From positions 1-20,431 of IMG/VR virus record IMGVR_UViG_3300025098_000359: a stretch of 20,431 nt of DNA. One strand, written 5' to 3'. Both the position numbers and the translations under genes were made by a program. Within the stretch, counting starts at the first letter, position 1. Every line of letters begins with the position of its first letter. Of this stretch, positions 1-6,646 are shown in pieces. The stretch comes from a virus. Under the pieces are notes generated by a model. That model saw nothing but the letters and a program-made list of their open reading frames with translations. It ran no database searches and was not told the origin of the DNA.

Positions 1-198
1 TCCTACGCTACACACGCTCCAAAGTGTCCAGTGCTTGCGGATTCAATAAAAGACTCATTTTCTGCAATGTTTTCAGAAAGCATCCTTGACTCCCTTGCTT
101 CGGAATGGAAGATGGACGGCACTGACGTTCCGAGTGTGCCTGAGTTTGGAACATTCGATCCAGAACTTCTTAAGCAATCTAAATATTTCTTCAGCTAA
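1..198 (+). CDS. 1: T7-like single-subunit RNA polymerase, C-terminal end (partial)
   Basis: Frame 1 is open from the first base to a TAA at 196-198, giving the last 65 residues of a longer protein cut by the window edge. It reads SYATHAPKCPVLADSI early, has EFGTFDPELL near the end, and terminates in SKYFFS. This matches the C-terminal layout of phage T7-family RNA polymerases: a Ser-Tyr/Phe-x-Thr-His/Ile motif, an LA/LADS helix, then a G-x-hydrophobic-D-L segment and a terminal aromatic 'foot' (T7 ends in FAFA). Such an enzyme transcribes the phage middle and late genes from phage-specific promoters. It lies directly upstream of ssb, as in T7-like phages. The assignment rests on only 65 residues but the context agrees. 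Confidence 0.85.
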   Translation, partial: SYATHAPKCPVLADSIKDSFSAMFSESILDSLASEWKMDGTDVPSVPEFGTFDPELLKQSKYFFS

Positions 199-237
199 TC
201 GTGCTGTCAGAAAACAAAACCAACAAACAATAATAAC

Positions 238-819
238 ATGAGTAGTATTACAACTCCTATAGGCGTGGCTCGTTGGCCGCGATTGAATCAACCTGACACC
301 AAGTTCGATGAGAATGGTGTTTATTCGTGCAAGCTGATCCTTGAAGAACAGGATTACACTGAGCTTGAAAGCAAGCTGGAGCCTTGGCTCGATCAACAAT
401 ACGTTCGTTTCTGTAAGGAGATGGGCAAGAAGCAGCTTCGCAAAGCACCGACTGTTCCTTTACGTGTTAATGATGACGGGGAGTATGAGGTATATGCAAA
501 GCAAGCTGCAAAGAAGGAGACATCCAAAGGCACTTTGAACTTCACTGTTGCCCTGTTTGATTCTCAAGGCAAGAAGATGAACGATGCACCGAATGTCGGC
601 AATGGGTCGAAGGTGCGTCTCGGAGTAGAGCCTACAGCGTGGTTCGTTCCTTCGTTGGGATTTGGTTACACCTTGCGTCTGAAAGCAGCACAGGTCATTG
701 ATCTGGTTGAGTTCAATCCTGGTGGTTCCGATTCGTTTGCCTTTGACTCTCAAGAGGGTGGTTACGTCTCTGAGGATCTGGATGATGCCATGAAGGAAAC
801 TGATGACGTTCCGTTCTAA
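238..819 (+). CDS. 2.5: Single-stranded DNA-binding protein, T7 gp2.5-like
   Basis: A 193-residue protein (T7 gp2.5 has 232) with the pattern of podoviral ssDNA-binding proteins. The N-terminal half (residues about 4-110) is beta-rich and the core contains VALFDSQGK and a GNGSKVRLGVEP segment, a typical OB-fold strand. The last 15 residues are strongly acidic (EDLDDAMKETDDVPF) and end in Phe. In T7 the acidic tail with its terminal aromatic residue contacts DNA polymerase and primase-helicase, and those partners follow downstream here. It coats ssDNA during replication and recombination. The ATG at 238 follows a 39-base gap with an A-rich leader (AATAATAAC) and no Shine-Dalgarno sequence. The 3' end overlaps the endonuclease gene by 17 bases, and a terminator-like hairpin begins 18 bases after the stop. 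Confidence 0.9.
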   Translation: MSSITTPIGVARWPRLNQPDTKFDENGVYSCKLILEEQDYTELESKLEPWLDQQYVRFCKEMGKKQLRKAPTVPLRVNDDGEYEVYAKQAAKKETSKGTLNFTVALFDSQGKKMNDAPNVGNGSKVRLGVEPTAWFVPSLGFGYTLRLKAAQVIDLVEFNPGGSDSFAFDSQEGGYVSEDLDDAMKETDDVPF

Positions 820-1153
820 ATTTGAAAAGAACTTAGCCCTCGACCTGAAAAGGTCGGGGGTTTCTTTTACATACGAGTCGCTGCGTTTTGAGTATTACAA
901 GACGCACCATTACACTCCTGACTTTGTTTTGCACAATGGTGTGATCATTGAGGCAAAGGGAAGGTTCACAGGGTCAGACAGGATGAAGCACCTTTTGATT
1001 AAGGAGCAGCACCCTGATGCTGATATCCGATTCGTATTTATGAGAGCAAGCAACACCTTATCAAAAAGATCCAAGACCACTTATGGAGCGTGGTGTGACA
1101 AGCACAACTTCCTTTGGTCAGAGATGACTGTCCCAAAAGCATGGACTACTTAG
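803..1153 (+). CDS. 3: Endonuclease I, Holliday-junction resolvase (T7 gp3-like)
   Basis: A 116-residue protein that aligns well with T7 endonuclease I (149 residues). All four catalytic positions are present: Glu8 in FRSKFEKN (T7 Glu20), Asp40 in YTPDF (Asp55), Glu50 and Lys52 in IIEAKG (Glu65/Lys67). Downstream KHLLIKEQHPDADIRFVF and YGAWCDKH are also family signatures. The enzyme resolves branched DNA and, in T7, helps degrade host DNA. It lacks the basic C-terminal extension of T7. The start at 803 lies inside ssb and is one of the few with an upstream purine motif (GAAGGA, 791-796 region). Glu8 is encoded upstream of the terminator-like hairpin at 837-868, so that hairpin must be part of the coding sequence. 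The 3' end overlaps the primase-helicase start by 13 bases. Confidence 0.93.
   Translation: MTFRSKFEKNLALDLKRSGVSFTYESLRFEYYKTHHYTPDFVLHNGVIIEAKGRFTGSDRMKHLLIKEQHPDADIRFVFMRASNTLSKRSKTTYGAWCDKHNFLWSEMTVPKAWTT
837..868 (+). terminator. Intrinsic-terminator-like hairpin inside the endonuclease I gene
   Basis: The arm 837-846 (CCCTCGACCT) pairs with 851-860 (AGGTCGGGGG) in a 10-bp stem with one G-T wobble, closing a GAAA tetraloop (847-850). TTTCTTTT follows at once (861-868). This is the textbook form of a rho-independent terminator. It starts 18 bases after the ssb stop and lies wholly within codons 12-22 of the endonuclease gene. Its activity is not known. Confidence 0.75.
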
Positions 1154-2727
1154 CAACGCATCAGCCGTGTGAGGATTGCGGCTCATCAGATGCACTTACG
1201 ATTAACACTGATGGCAGCACCTACTGCCACTCTTGTGAGACTTATCACAAGCCTCAAGAAGATATGAAAACTATGATGAAAATAAAGAAGCCTTCGGGCA
1301 TACCAGAATTTGTTAACGGAGCTTACAAAGCTATAACTCCAAGAGGAATTACCTTGGAGACTTGTAAGAGAATGGGCTACCGAGTTGGCGAACAGAATGG
1401 CAGGGCTTGCCACATCGCGGACTACCGAGACGATGACAAGAATATTGTCGGGCAGAAGCTGCGTTTCGAGGGCAAGAACTTCAGGATCGCTGGGGACATC
1501 TCTACGAGATTCTTCGGGCAACACTTGTTTCCTATGGGAGGCAAGAAGTTGGTAGTCACCGAGGGTGAGATTGACGCACTTTCAGTAAGCCAAGTTCAAG
1601 ATAACAAGTGGGCAGTAGTGTCCATACCCACGGGGTGCTCCTCTGCTGCCAAGGTATTCAAAGCAAACCACAGTTGGCTCAGTATGTGGGAGGAGGTTAT
1701 CCTTATGTTTGATGAGGATGAGCAAGGACGCAAAGCTGTAGAAAGCGTAGTCCAACTCCTTCCTCAAGGTCGTGCTAAAGTAGCAAGGCTACCGCTCAAG
1801 GATGCCAACGAGTGTCTTACGAATGGCAAGGGCAAGGACATCATTCACGCTATCTTCCAAGCTATCCCGTGGCGCCCTGATGCGATTGTTAGTGGTGACG
1901 ATCTTCTTACAAGGATCTTGAATCCCAAGAATGCTGAGTCAGTTCCCTATCCATTTGATGGTCTCAACACGATGACCAGAGGACTACGGAGGGGAGAGAT
2001 TGTTACCTTTTGTGCAGGGAGTGGCATAGGTAAAAGCCAAGTGTGTAGGATCATTGCTCACAGTCTTGTGACCGAGACCGATACAGCAGTCGGATACATC
2101 GCACTGGAAGAGTCTGTTGAGCGGACTGCCCTCGGCATCATAGGTCTTGAGATGGGCAAGCAACTGCACCTTGATCCATCGAGCATCAAGAGTGAACCTG
2201 GTTTTGAAGAGGCGTATGCTGCGACCATAGGATCGGGAAGGTTCTGGCTTTATGATCACTGGGGAAGTTTGGATGCTGACAGGTTGATCTCTCACATCGC
2301 TCACATGGCAAAGGTCATGGAGGTTTCCTACGTAGTCCTCGACCACATCAGCATCGTTGTTTCTGGTAACGGAGACGGGGACGAAAGAAGGATGATCGAC
2401 AACGTGATGACCAAGCTACGTGCTTTGGTGGAGGAGACAGGCATCGGTCTTATCCTTGTGTCCCACCTCAAGAGACCTGCTGATGGCAGGGGACATGAGG
2501 AAGGAGCTAACACATCTCTTGCTCACCTGAGAGGATCTGCTGCCATCGCCCAGCTTTCGGACATGGTCATAGGGCTTGAGCGTAACCAGCAGGATCAGGA
2601 GCAGAAACACGTTACTACCCTGCGGGTTCTCAAGAATCGTTTCAGCGGGGACACAGGTATTGCAAGTAACCTCCAGTTCGATGTTGACACTGGCAGGATG
2701 AGTGAATACACATTCGATTCGATATGA
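1141..2727 (+). CDS. 4: Primase-helicase, T7 gp4-like
   Basis: From the ATG at 1141 this is 528 residues (T7 gp4A has 566). Domain order matches gp4. An N-terminal zinc finger has Cys10, Cys13, Cys29 and Cys32. A TOPRIM primase core has EGEIDALS (Glu141) and FDEDEQG (Asp191/Asp193). A RecA-like DnaB-family helicase has Walker A GSGIGKS (Lys298), the catalytic Glu in ALEES (Glu323), Walker B VVLDHIS (Asp401), His442 in LVSHLKRP, and the Arg finger in KNRFSGDTG (Arg500). It unwinds DNA 5'-3' and makes RNA primers at the fork. A TTG at 1114 in the same frame would add nine residues but sits deep inside the endonuclease gene with no support. Met42 (1264) follows CAAGAAGAT and could give a zinc-finger-less short form like T7 gp4B. 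Its 3' end shares ATGA with the polymerase gene. Confidence 0.95.
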   Translation: MDYLATHQPCEDCGSSDALTINTDGSTYCHSCETYHKPQEDMKTMMKIKKPSGIPEFVNGAYKAITPRGITLETCKRMGYRVGEQNGRACHIADYRDDDKNIVGQKLRFEGKNFRIAGDISTRFFGQHLFPMGGKKLVVTEGEIDALSVSQVQDNKWAVVSIPTGCSSAAKVFKANHSWLSMWEEVILMFDEDEQGRKAVESVVQLLPQGRAKVARLPLKDANECLTNGKGKDIIHAIFQAIPWRPDAIVSGDDLLTRILNPKNAESVPYPFDGLNTMTRGLRRGEIVTFCAGSGIGKSQVCRIIAHSLVTETDTAVGYIALEESVERTALGIIGLEMGKQLHLDPSSIKSEPGFEEAYAATIGSGRFWLYDHWGSLDADRLISHIAHMAKVMEVSYVVLDHISIVVSGNGDGDERRMIDNVMTKLRALVEETGIGLILVSHLKRPADGRGHEEGANTSLAHLRGSAAIAQLSDMVIGLERNQQDQEQKHVTTLRVLKNRFSGDTGIASNLQFDVDTGRMSEYTFDSI

Positions 2728-4598
2728 TGAAAGATAATCCTAAACAACAACTGAAACGCCACAATATCCTTTTCTTTGATATTGAGACTAATGCTATCGA
2801 TCATTGGCCTACCCTTGGAGGTCTTAAGGATCTGCATTGTATTAGCATCATGGATCATCGATCAGGTGTTATGAAGTCCTTCAACTCTCAAGAGGACAAC
2901 ATCCAAGAGGGGATCGATATGCTCAACAACGCAGCCTACATCTGCGGTCACAACGCGATAGGCTTTGATGCTCCTGCTTTGCGTAAGCTCGGTTATACCC
3001 TTGATGCCAAAGTCCTAGATACCAAGGTGATGTCTTCGTGCATCTATCCAGACCTGATGTCTGATGATTGTAAACTTCCTGAAACAAGATTACCCGTCCA
3101 GTTCAGAGGTCGTCACAGTCTCAAGGCTTGGGGGTATCGTTTGGGAGTTCACAAGGGTGAGCATGGCGACACTGAGGATTGGACTATGTGGTCTCAAGAG
3201 ATGCAGGATTACTGTGAGCAGGATGTTAAGGTCACTGCTTCTTTGTTTGATTACCTTCTCAATCAGAAGCCCTCTTCGGATATGTTACACCTTGAGCATG
3301 ACTTTGCTGAGATCATCTCTAAACAAGAAGACAACGGGTGGCCTTTCGATATCATCAAGGCTGAGCTGTTGACCGAGAAGTTGATGGCAGAACGTGCTGA
3401 TCTCCAAGCTAAGTTGCAAGACACTTTCGCTCCACAGGTGATAGAAACCAAGACTCCTAAAGGATGGAGAGTGGAAGTGGATGGCAAGACCTTTGAGGCT
3501 GCTACCAAGACTGCTTTGAAAGCTCAGTTGAAAGAAGTCAAGCTGAAGCAGAAGTTCGCTGACAGTGCAGTTAAGATGGATAACAAAACGAAGAGCATTC
3601 CATTTAATCCTAACAGTCGTGATCAGATCGCTGAGAGATTGATGGAAGCAGGGTGGAAGCCTGAGAAGTATGACGGCAAGCGTCCTAAGATTGATGAAGC
3701 AGTCTTGAGGGGCATAGGCACTCCCGAAGCTGATATGCTTTTGCAATATCTACTGCTTACTAAAAGGCTTGGTCAGATTGCCGAGGGCAACAACGCTTGG
3801 CTTAAGTTACTTAAGGGAGAAAGAATCCACGGGCAGATTAATACCAACGGGGCTATCTCTGGTCGATGCACCCACAATCGCCCCAACATCGCCCAGGTTC
3901 CTGCCTCCCGTGCTCCTTATGGCAAAGAGTGCCGAGAGTTGTTTACTGCTCCAGAGGGCAAAGTTCTTGTGGGCGTAGACGCAAGTGGACTTGAGTTGAG
4001 GTGCTTGGCTCACTACCTTGCCCAATGGGATAAAGGTCACTATGCCAACGAGATCCTCAGTGGTGACATTCACAGTGCCAACCAAATGGCTGCAGGTCTA
4101 CCCACACGGGATCACGCTAAGACTTTCATCTACGCTTTCCTCTATGGTGCAGGGGACGCTAAGATTGGTTCGATTGTTGGAGGTTCTCGCAAGGAGGGAA
4201 GGAGACTCAAGCAGTCCTTTATGAATAAGATCCCAGCGATCAAGAAGCTGTCTACAGCTATTGAATCCAGCTTGGAGAAGCGGCCTTATCTTACAGGCTT
4301 GGATGGTCGCAAGCTACCTTGTCGCAGTCCACACTCAGCCCTCAACCTCCTGCTGCAATCAGCGGGTGCTGTCATTATGAAGAAGGCTTTGGTTCTTTTT
4401 GCTGAACGAGCAGAAGCACCTTATGAGATGCACGGCAACATCCATGACGAAGTTCAGCTCTCTTGCCTTCCAGAGCACGGGGATCTCTTAGGTGAGACCT
4501 TTGTTGAGTGCATTGCTCTCGCTGGTAAGAAGTTGAAATTCAGATGCAAGCTGGATGGAGAGTATCACCTCGGAGACACTTGGGCAGAAACACATTGA
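2724..4598 (+). CDS. 5: DNA polymerase, family A (T7 gp5-like)
   Basis: A 624-residue replicative polymerase (T7 gp5 has 704). The 3'-5' exonuclease domain is intact: FFDIETNA (Asp19, Glu21), CGHNAIGFD (Asp82) and YCEQDVKVT (Tyr163, Asp167). The polymerase domain has motif A VGVDASGLELR (Asp419), the O-helix from Arg462 through AKTFIYAFLYGAGD, and motif C NIHDEVQ (His574, Asp575). The O-helix residue equivalent to E. coli PolA Phe762 is Tyr470, as in T7. The thumb segment matching the T7 thioredoxin-binding loop (about residues 236-293) is shorter and different in sequence, so use of host thioredoxin as processivity factor cannot be assumed. The ATG at 2724 overlaps the helicase stop as ATGA; a second ATG follows at 2727. 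There is no Shine-Dalgarno sequence. Confidence 0.96.
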   Translation: MMKDNPKQQLKRHNILFFDIETNAIDHWPTLGGLKDLHCISIMDHRSGVMKSFNSQEDNIQEGIDMLNNAAYICGHNAIGFDAPALRKLGYTLDAKVLDTKVMSSCIYPDLMSDDCKLPETRLPVQFRGRHSLKAWGYRLGVHKGEHGDTEDWTMWSQEMQDYCEQDVKVTASLFDYLLNQKPSSDMLHLEHDFAEIISKQEDNGWPFDIIKAELLTEKLMAERADLQAKLQDTFAPQVIETKTPKGWRVEVDGKTFEAATKTALKAQLKEVKLKQKFADSAVKMDNKTKSIPFNPNSRDQIAERLMEAGWKPEKYDGKRPKIDEAVLRGIGTPEADMLLQYLLLTKRLGQIAEGNNAWLKLLKGERIHGQINTNGAISGRCTHNRPNIAQVPASRAPYGKECRELFTAPEGKVLVGVDASGLELRCLAHYLAQWDKGHYANEILSGDIHSANQMAAGLPTRDHAKTFIYAFLYGAGDAKIGSIVGGSRKEGRRLKQSFMNKIPAIKKLSTAIESSLEKRPYLTGLDGRKLPCRSPHSALNLLLQSAGAVIMKKALVLFAERAEAPYEMHGNIHDEVQLSCLPEHGDLLGETFVECIALAGKKLKFRCKLDGEYHLGDTWAETH

Positions 4599-4602
4599 TC
4601 TT

Positions 4603-4806
4603 ATGACTACAGAAACACAACTAATGGTATACAAGCACGAAGCACAACACCCCTATGCTACTACTTCGATAGCTTACAAGGAACTTGCTAAAAGAGCCTT
4701 AGAACTTGATACGAAGGTAATTAAACTTGGGAAAATCATAGAAGAAATGGAAGGTGGTTTTATTTGGCCCCTTGAATCAACTGAACTTGAAACACATGAT
4801 AACTGA
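4603..4806 (+). CDS. Hypothetical small helical protein
   Basis: A 67-residue reading frame starting five bases after the polymerase stop. I do not recognise the family. The centre (residues about 18-48) is Lys/Glu/Leu-rich (AYKELAKRALELD, KLGKIIEEME) and should form one or two helices. The C-terminus is acidic. The same frame is open upstream into the polymerase gene, but the ATG at 4603 fits the packed layout better. Its end overlaps the next gene by 11 bases. Its position between polymerase and exonuclease suggests an accessory role in early or middle infection, which is not testable from sequence. Composition is slightly more AT-rich than the polymerase gene. Confidence 0.7.
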   Translation: MTTETQLMVYKHEAQHPYATTSIAYKELAKRALELDTKVIKLGKIIEEMEGGFIWPLESTELETHDN

Positions 4807-5056
4807 AACTATTAACGCACTCTTCCATGATGAAGAGGGATGCCGTGAGTTGGTAGCGATAGGTCGTTATGCCCCTGCTGACGAAGGAGGGTGGCAAGAC
4901 GGCAAACGCAGTGAACCACCTACGAGTGCCTCGATGGAACTTGATGACATCCTTACTCCTGAAGGAGGGAGTGTATACGTAGAAGAGTTGAGAGACTCAG
5001 CCCTCAAAGCTCTTTGGGACGAAGTAGAAGACTATGAAGTAGAAGATTATGATTGA
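4796..5056 (+). CDS. Hypothetical acidic small protein
   Basis: An 86-residue protein read from the ATG at 4796, overlapping the previous gene by 11 bases. A GTG at 4754 would add 14 residues, but it lies well inside the preceding gene and is less likely. The protein is strongly acidic, with an N-terminal INALFHDEEGCRELVAIG segment, a middle EPPTSASMELDDILTPEGG, and a C-terminus rich in Glu, Asp and Tyr (DEVEDYEVEDYD). No domain is recognised. Small acidic phage proteins can bind host enzymes or mimic DNA, but nothing here shows that. It overlaps the following gene by 8 bases. Confidence 0.7.
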   Translation: MITETINALFHDEEGCRELVAIGRYAPADEGGWQDGKRSEPPTSASMELDDILTPEGGSVYVEELRDSALKALWDEVEDYEVEDYD

Positions 5057-5312
5057 TTTAAAAGGAAAAATTAAAGAAGGCGACAAAGTTCAAGTAGAGT
5101 TTTTTGACCACTGCGAAGGTGGAGACGGGACTCTTCCGTTGTGTCGGGTGTATGGAGAGGTGCGAGATGTAACCAAGTATTCCATACGGGTATGTGGTTG
5201 GGACGGGATGGGATGCTCAGATGATGAAACCATCTGGACTATTGCCTTAGCCTGTGTCGAAGCAGTTGTGAAACTTAAACTATCAGACGTAATCATTTCA
5301 GATGCCTACTAA
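5049..5312 (+). CDS. Hypothetical beta-rich small protein
   Basis: An 87-residue protein starting inside the end of the acidic gene and ending 11 bases into the exonuclease gene. It has alternating hydrophobic and charged residues (GDKVQVEFFDHCEGG, VYGEVRDVTKYSIRV, IWTIALACVEAV) that look like a small beta barrel or SH3-like fold. It has five Cys residues and a GWDGMGC segment. No catalytic motif is recognised. The ATG at 5049 is preceded by AGAAGATT, a weak purine stretch. The translational overlaps on both sides suggest coupling with its neighbours. Function unknown. Confidence 0.75.
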   Translation: MIDLKGKIKEGDKVQVEFFDHCEGGDGTLPLCRVYGEVRDVTKYSIRVCGWDGMGCSDDETIWTIALACVEAVVKLKLSDVIISDAY

Positions 5313-6039
5313 AAAACTACTATTTGATGGGGACATGATCCTTTATCGAGCCTGTTTCGCCTCTGAAAAAGAGATCAAATGGGATGACGATATCTTCACG
5401 CTTCACGCAGACTTCTCGGATCTCAAGGATTGTTTCGTTTCTTTGGTTGATGAGATATCTATAAACATCGGGTGCTTTGATGTTGAGCTTGCGTTCAGCC
5501 AAAAGAAAACCTTTCGCCACGAACTGAACGAAGAATACAAGGCTCACCGAAAAGATAAGAGGTCTCCCTTGGGGATCAATGCTCTTCGGGAGTGGGCTTC
5601 AGAGGTTTGGCCTACTCACTGTTGGCCCCGCCTAGAGGCTGATGACGTTCTAGGAATCCTTGGATCTGACCCAGCGAATAATTACACTCTTGTGAGTGGA
5701 GATAAGGACTTCAAGACTGTGCCTTGCGAGTGGTATAACTTTCTTTCGGAGGAGATGCTTGTTATCAAAGAGAAGGAAGCTGACTACAATCACCTTGTGC
5801 AGACCCTTTCGGGGGACATGACTGACGGGTATAAAGGAGTTCCTGGTGTAGGTGAAAAGACCGCAAAGAAACTCCTCGATAAGAATGGTGCATCTTGGCA
5901 GACCATCAAAGACGCTTACGAGAAAGCGGGGATGGATGAAGGAGATGCCCTGATGAACGCTCGTATGGCACGTATCCTTCGTGCAGGTGACTACAATCAA
6001 CAAACAAACAAAGTAAAGCTATGGAAACCAAAACAGTAA
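5302..6039 (+). CDS. 6: 5'-3' exonuclease, T7 gp6-like (FEN/PIN family)
   Basis: A 245-residue protein with the metal-binding acidic residues of the FEN-1/T7 gp6 family: LFDGDMILYR (Asp9, Asp11), LEADDVLG (Glu112, Asp114, Asp115), SGDKDFKT (Asp134, Asp136) and GDMTDGYKGVPGVGEKTA (Asp172, Asp175), the last leading into a helix-hairpin-helix DNA-binding segment. The AFSQKKTFRHELNEEYKAHR helical-arch region and the C-terminal MARILRAGDYN...LWKP end also match gp6. It removes RNA primers and degrades duplex DNA 5'-3', supplying host nucleotides and making ends for recombination. T7 gp6 has 300 residues, so this is a compact version. It starts inside the preceding gene and its 3' end overlaps a small basic gene by 19 bases. 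Confidence 0.93.
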   Translation: MPTKKLLFDGDMILYRACFASEKEIKWDDDIFTLHADFSDLKDCFVSLVDEISINIGCFDVELAFSQKKTFRHELNEEYKAHRKDKRSPLGINALREWASEVWPTHCWPRLEADDVLGILGSDPANNYTLVSGDKDFKTVPCEWYNFLSEEMLVIKEKEADYNHLVQTLSGDMTDGYKGVPGVGEKTAKKLLDKNGASWQTIKDAYEKAGMDEGDALMNARMARILRAGDYNQQTNKVKLWKPKQ

Positions 6040-6188
6040 GACCCACAAGGAGATCGAAACCGAAACGCAGTCCTCATCACGACTTTTCTGAACGTGCTCA
6101 CCTGATCCGCTGGTGTCACGAAAGGTCGCTGAAAGAACTTAAAGCACTTAAAAAAGCCTTTGATCAGCTTAATGCTACGCAATCTTGA
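6021..6188 (+). CDS. Hypothetical 55-residue basic protein
   Basis: A short frame from ATG 6021 to TGA 6186-6188. The first 16 residues are very basic (METKTVRPTRRSKPKR), followed by HHDFSERAHLIRWCHE and a helix SLKELKALKKAFDQL. It overlaps the last 19 bases of the exonuclease gene in another frame and fills the otherwise empty space up to 6226, which supports it as a real gene. No family is recognised. A Lys/Arg-rich N-terminus suggests nucleic-acid binding, but that is a guess. There is no Shine-Dalgarno sequence. Confidence 0.55.
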   Translation: METKTVRPTRRSKPKRSPHHDFSERAHLIRWCHERSLKELKALKKAFDQLNATQS

Positions 6189-6226
6189 AGATGCCAAAGC
6201 GTTAACAAGACCCATATTAAGACGCT

Positions 6227-6424
6227 ATGGATGAATATATCCCAAATATACCGACTGATCTTGTAAAGTTCTTGGAGGGCAGAATACCTTCCAAGGACTT
6301 TTCTGTTTTTGATGAACTTCGGTATATCGACTTCTATAGCGGACAACGTGCTGTTGTTGCTCTTCTTCGTCAACTCCACCATGAACAGGTGGAACGCTCC
6401 TACTCATCAACCCCTAATACCTAA
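6227..6424 (+). CDS. Hypothetical small helical phage protein
   Basis: A 65-residue protein beginning MDEYIPNIPTDLVKFLEGR and continuing with DELRYIDFYSGQRAVVALLR. The pattern of a short Pro-rich start, a 'LVKFLE' helix and a 'GQRxVVxxLR' helix resembles small conserved proteins often found just upstream of the structural genes in podophages. I know no function for them. It begins 38 bases after the small basic gene and ends seven bases before my preferred start of the gp7.3-like gene. The C-terminal 16 residues (EQVERSYSSTPNT end) look unstructured. Confidence 0.65.
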   Translation: MDEYIPNIPTDLVKFLEGRIPSKDFSVFDELRYIDFYSGQRAVVALLRQLHHEQVERSYSSTPNT

Positions 6425-6431
6425 GACTGCC

Positions 6432-6638
6432 ATGTGTATGCCTTCAATGAAGACACCTCCTGCTCCTAAGCCTGTCACTCCTCCACCACCTCCTACTGCT
6501 GTCGCTGAACAAGTCAGTGCTCCTTCTCAAGGATCTGCTCCAAAACGCAAGAAAACAGGAGTTTCAGCTTTGGTTCTCAGGAGACCCACTGTTGCTGTAG
6601 GTGACTCTTCGCAGGTAGGCAGTAACATTCCTTACTAA
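6432..6638 (+). CDS. 7.3: Proline-rich gp7.3-like virion/tail assembly protein
   Basis: From ATG 6432 this is 68 residues beginning MCMPSMKTPPAPKPV, then a PPPPP tract, a low-complexity linker, a basic KRKK segment and a C-terminus TGVSALVLRRP...GSNIPY. The layout of flexible N-terminus, basic patch, Ser-Leu-x-x-x-R segment and terminal G-x-NI resembles T7 gp7.3 (which ends GGGINI), a minor virion protein needed for tail assembly and host range. Position just before the head genes agrees. The frame is open further upstream: a start at 6381 (MNRWNAPTHQ) would add 17 residues but overlap the previous gene by 44 bases. The MC-x-P start is my preference. Homology is inferred from layout, not from strong identity. 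Confidence 0.6.
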   Translation: MCMPSMKTPPAPKPVTPPPPPTAVAEQVSAPSQGSAPKRKKTGVSALVLRRPTVAVGDSSQVGSNIPY

Positions 6639-6646
6639 TTAACATC

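Noticed and set aside
73-399. Minus-strand frame across the RNA polymerase end and ssb start
   Set aside because: It crosses two well-supported + strand genes in antisense and has no recognisable protein features.
1114-1140. TTG start extending the primase-helicase by nine residues
   Set aside because: It lies inside the endonuclease gene with no SD, and the added residues precede the zinc finger without matching gp4. The ATG at 1141 is the natural start.
4754-4795. GTG start extending the acidic 86-residue protein by 14 residues
   Set aside because: It would enlarge the overlap with the preceding gene to over 50 bases; the ATG at 4796 fits the short overlaps seen elsewhere.
5100-5112. T-run (GAGTTTTTTGACC) as a possible terminator
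   Set aside because: No GC-rich inverted repeat lies upstream of the run.
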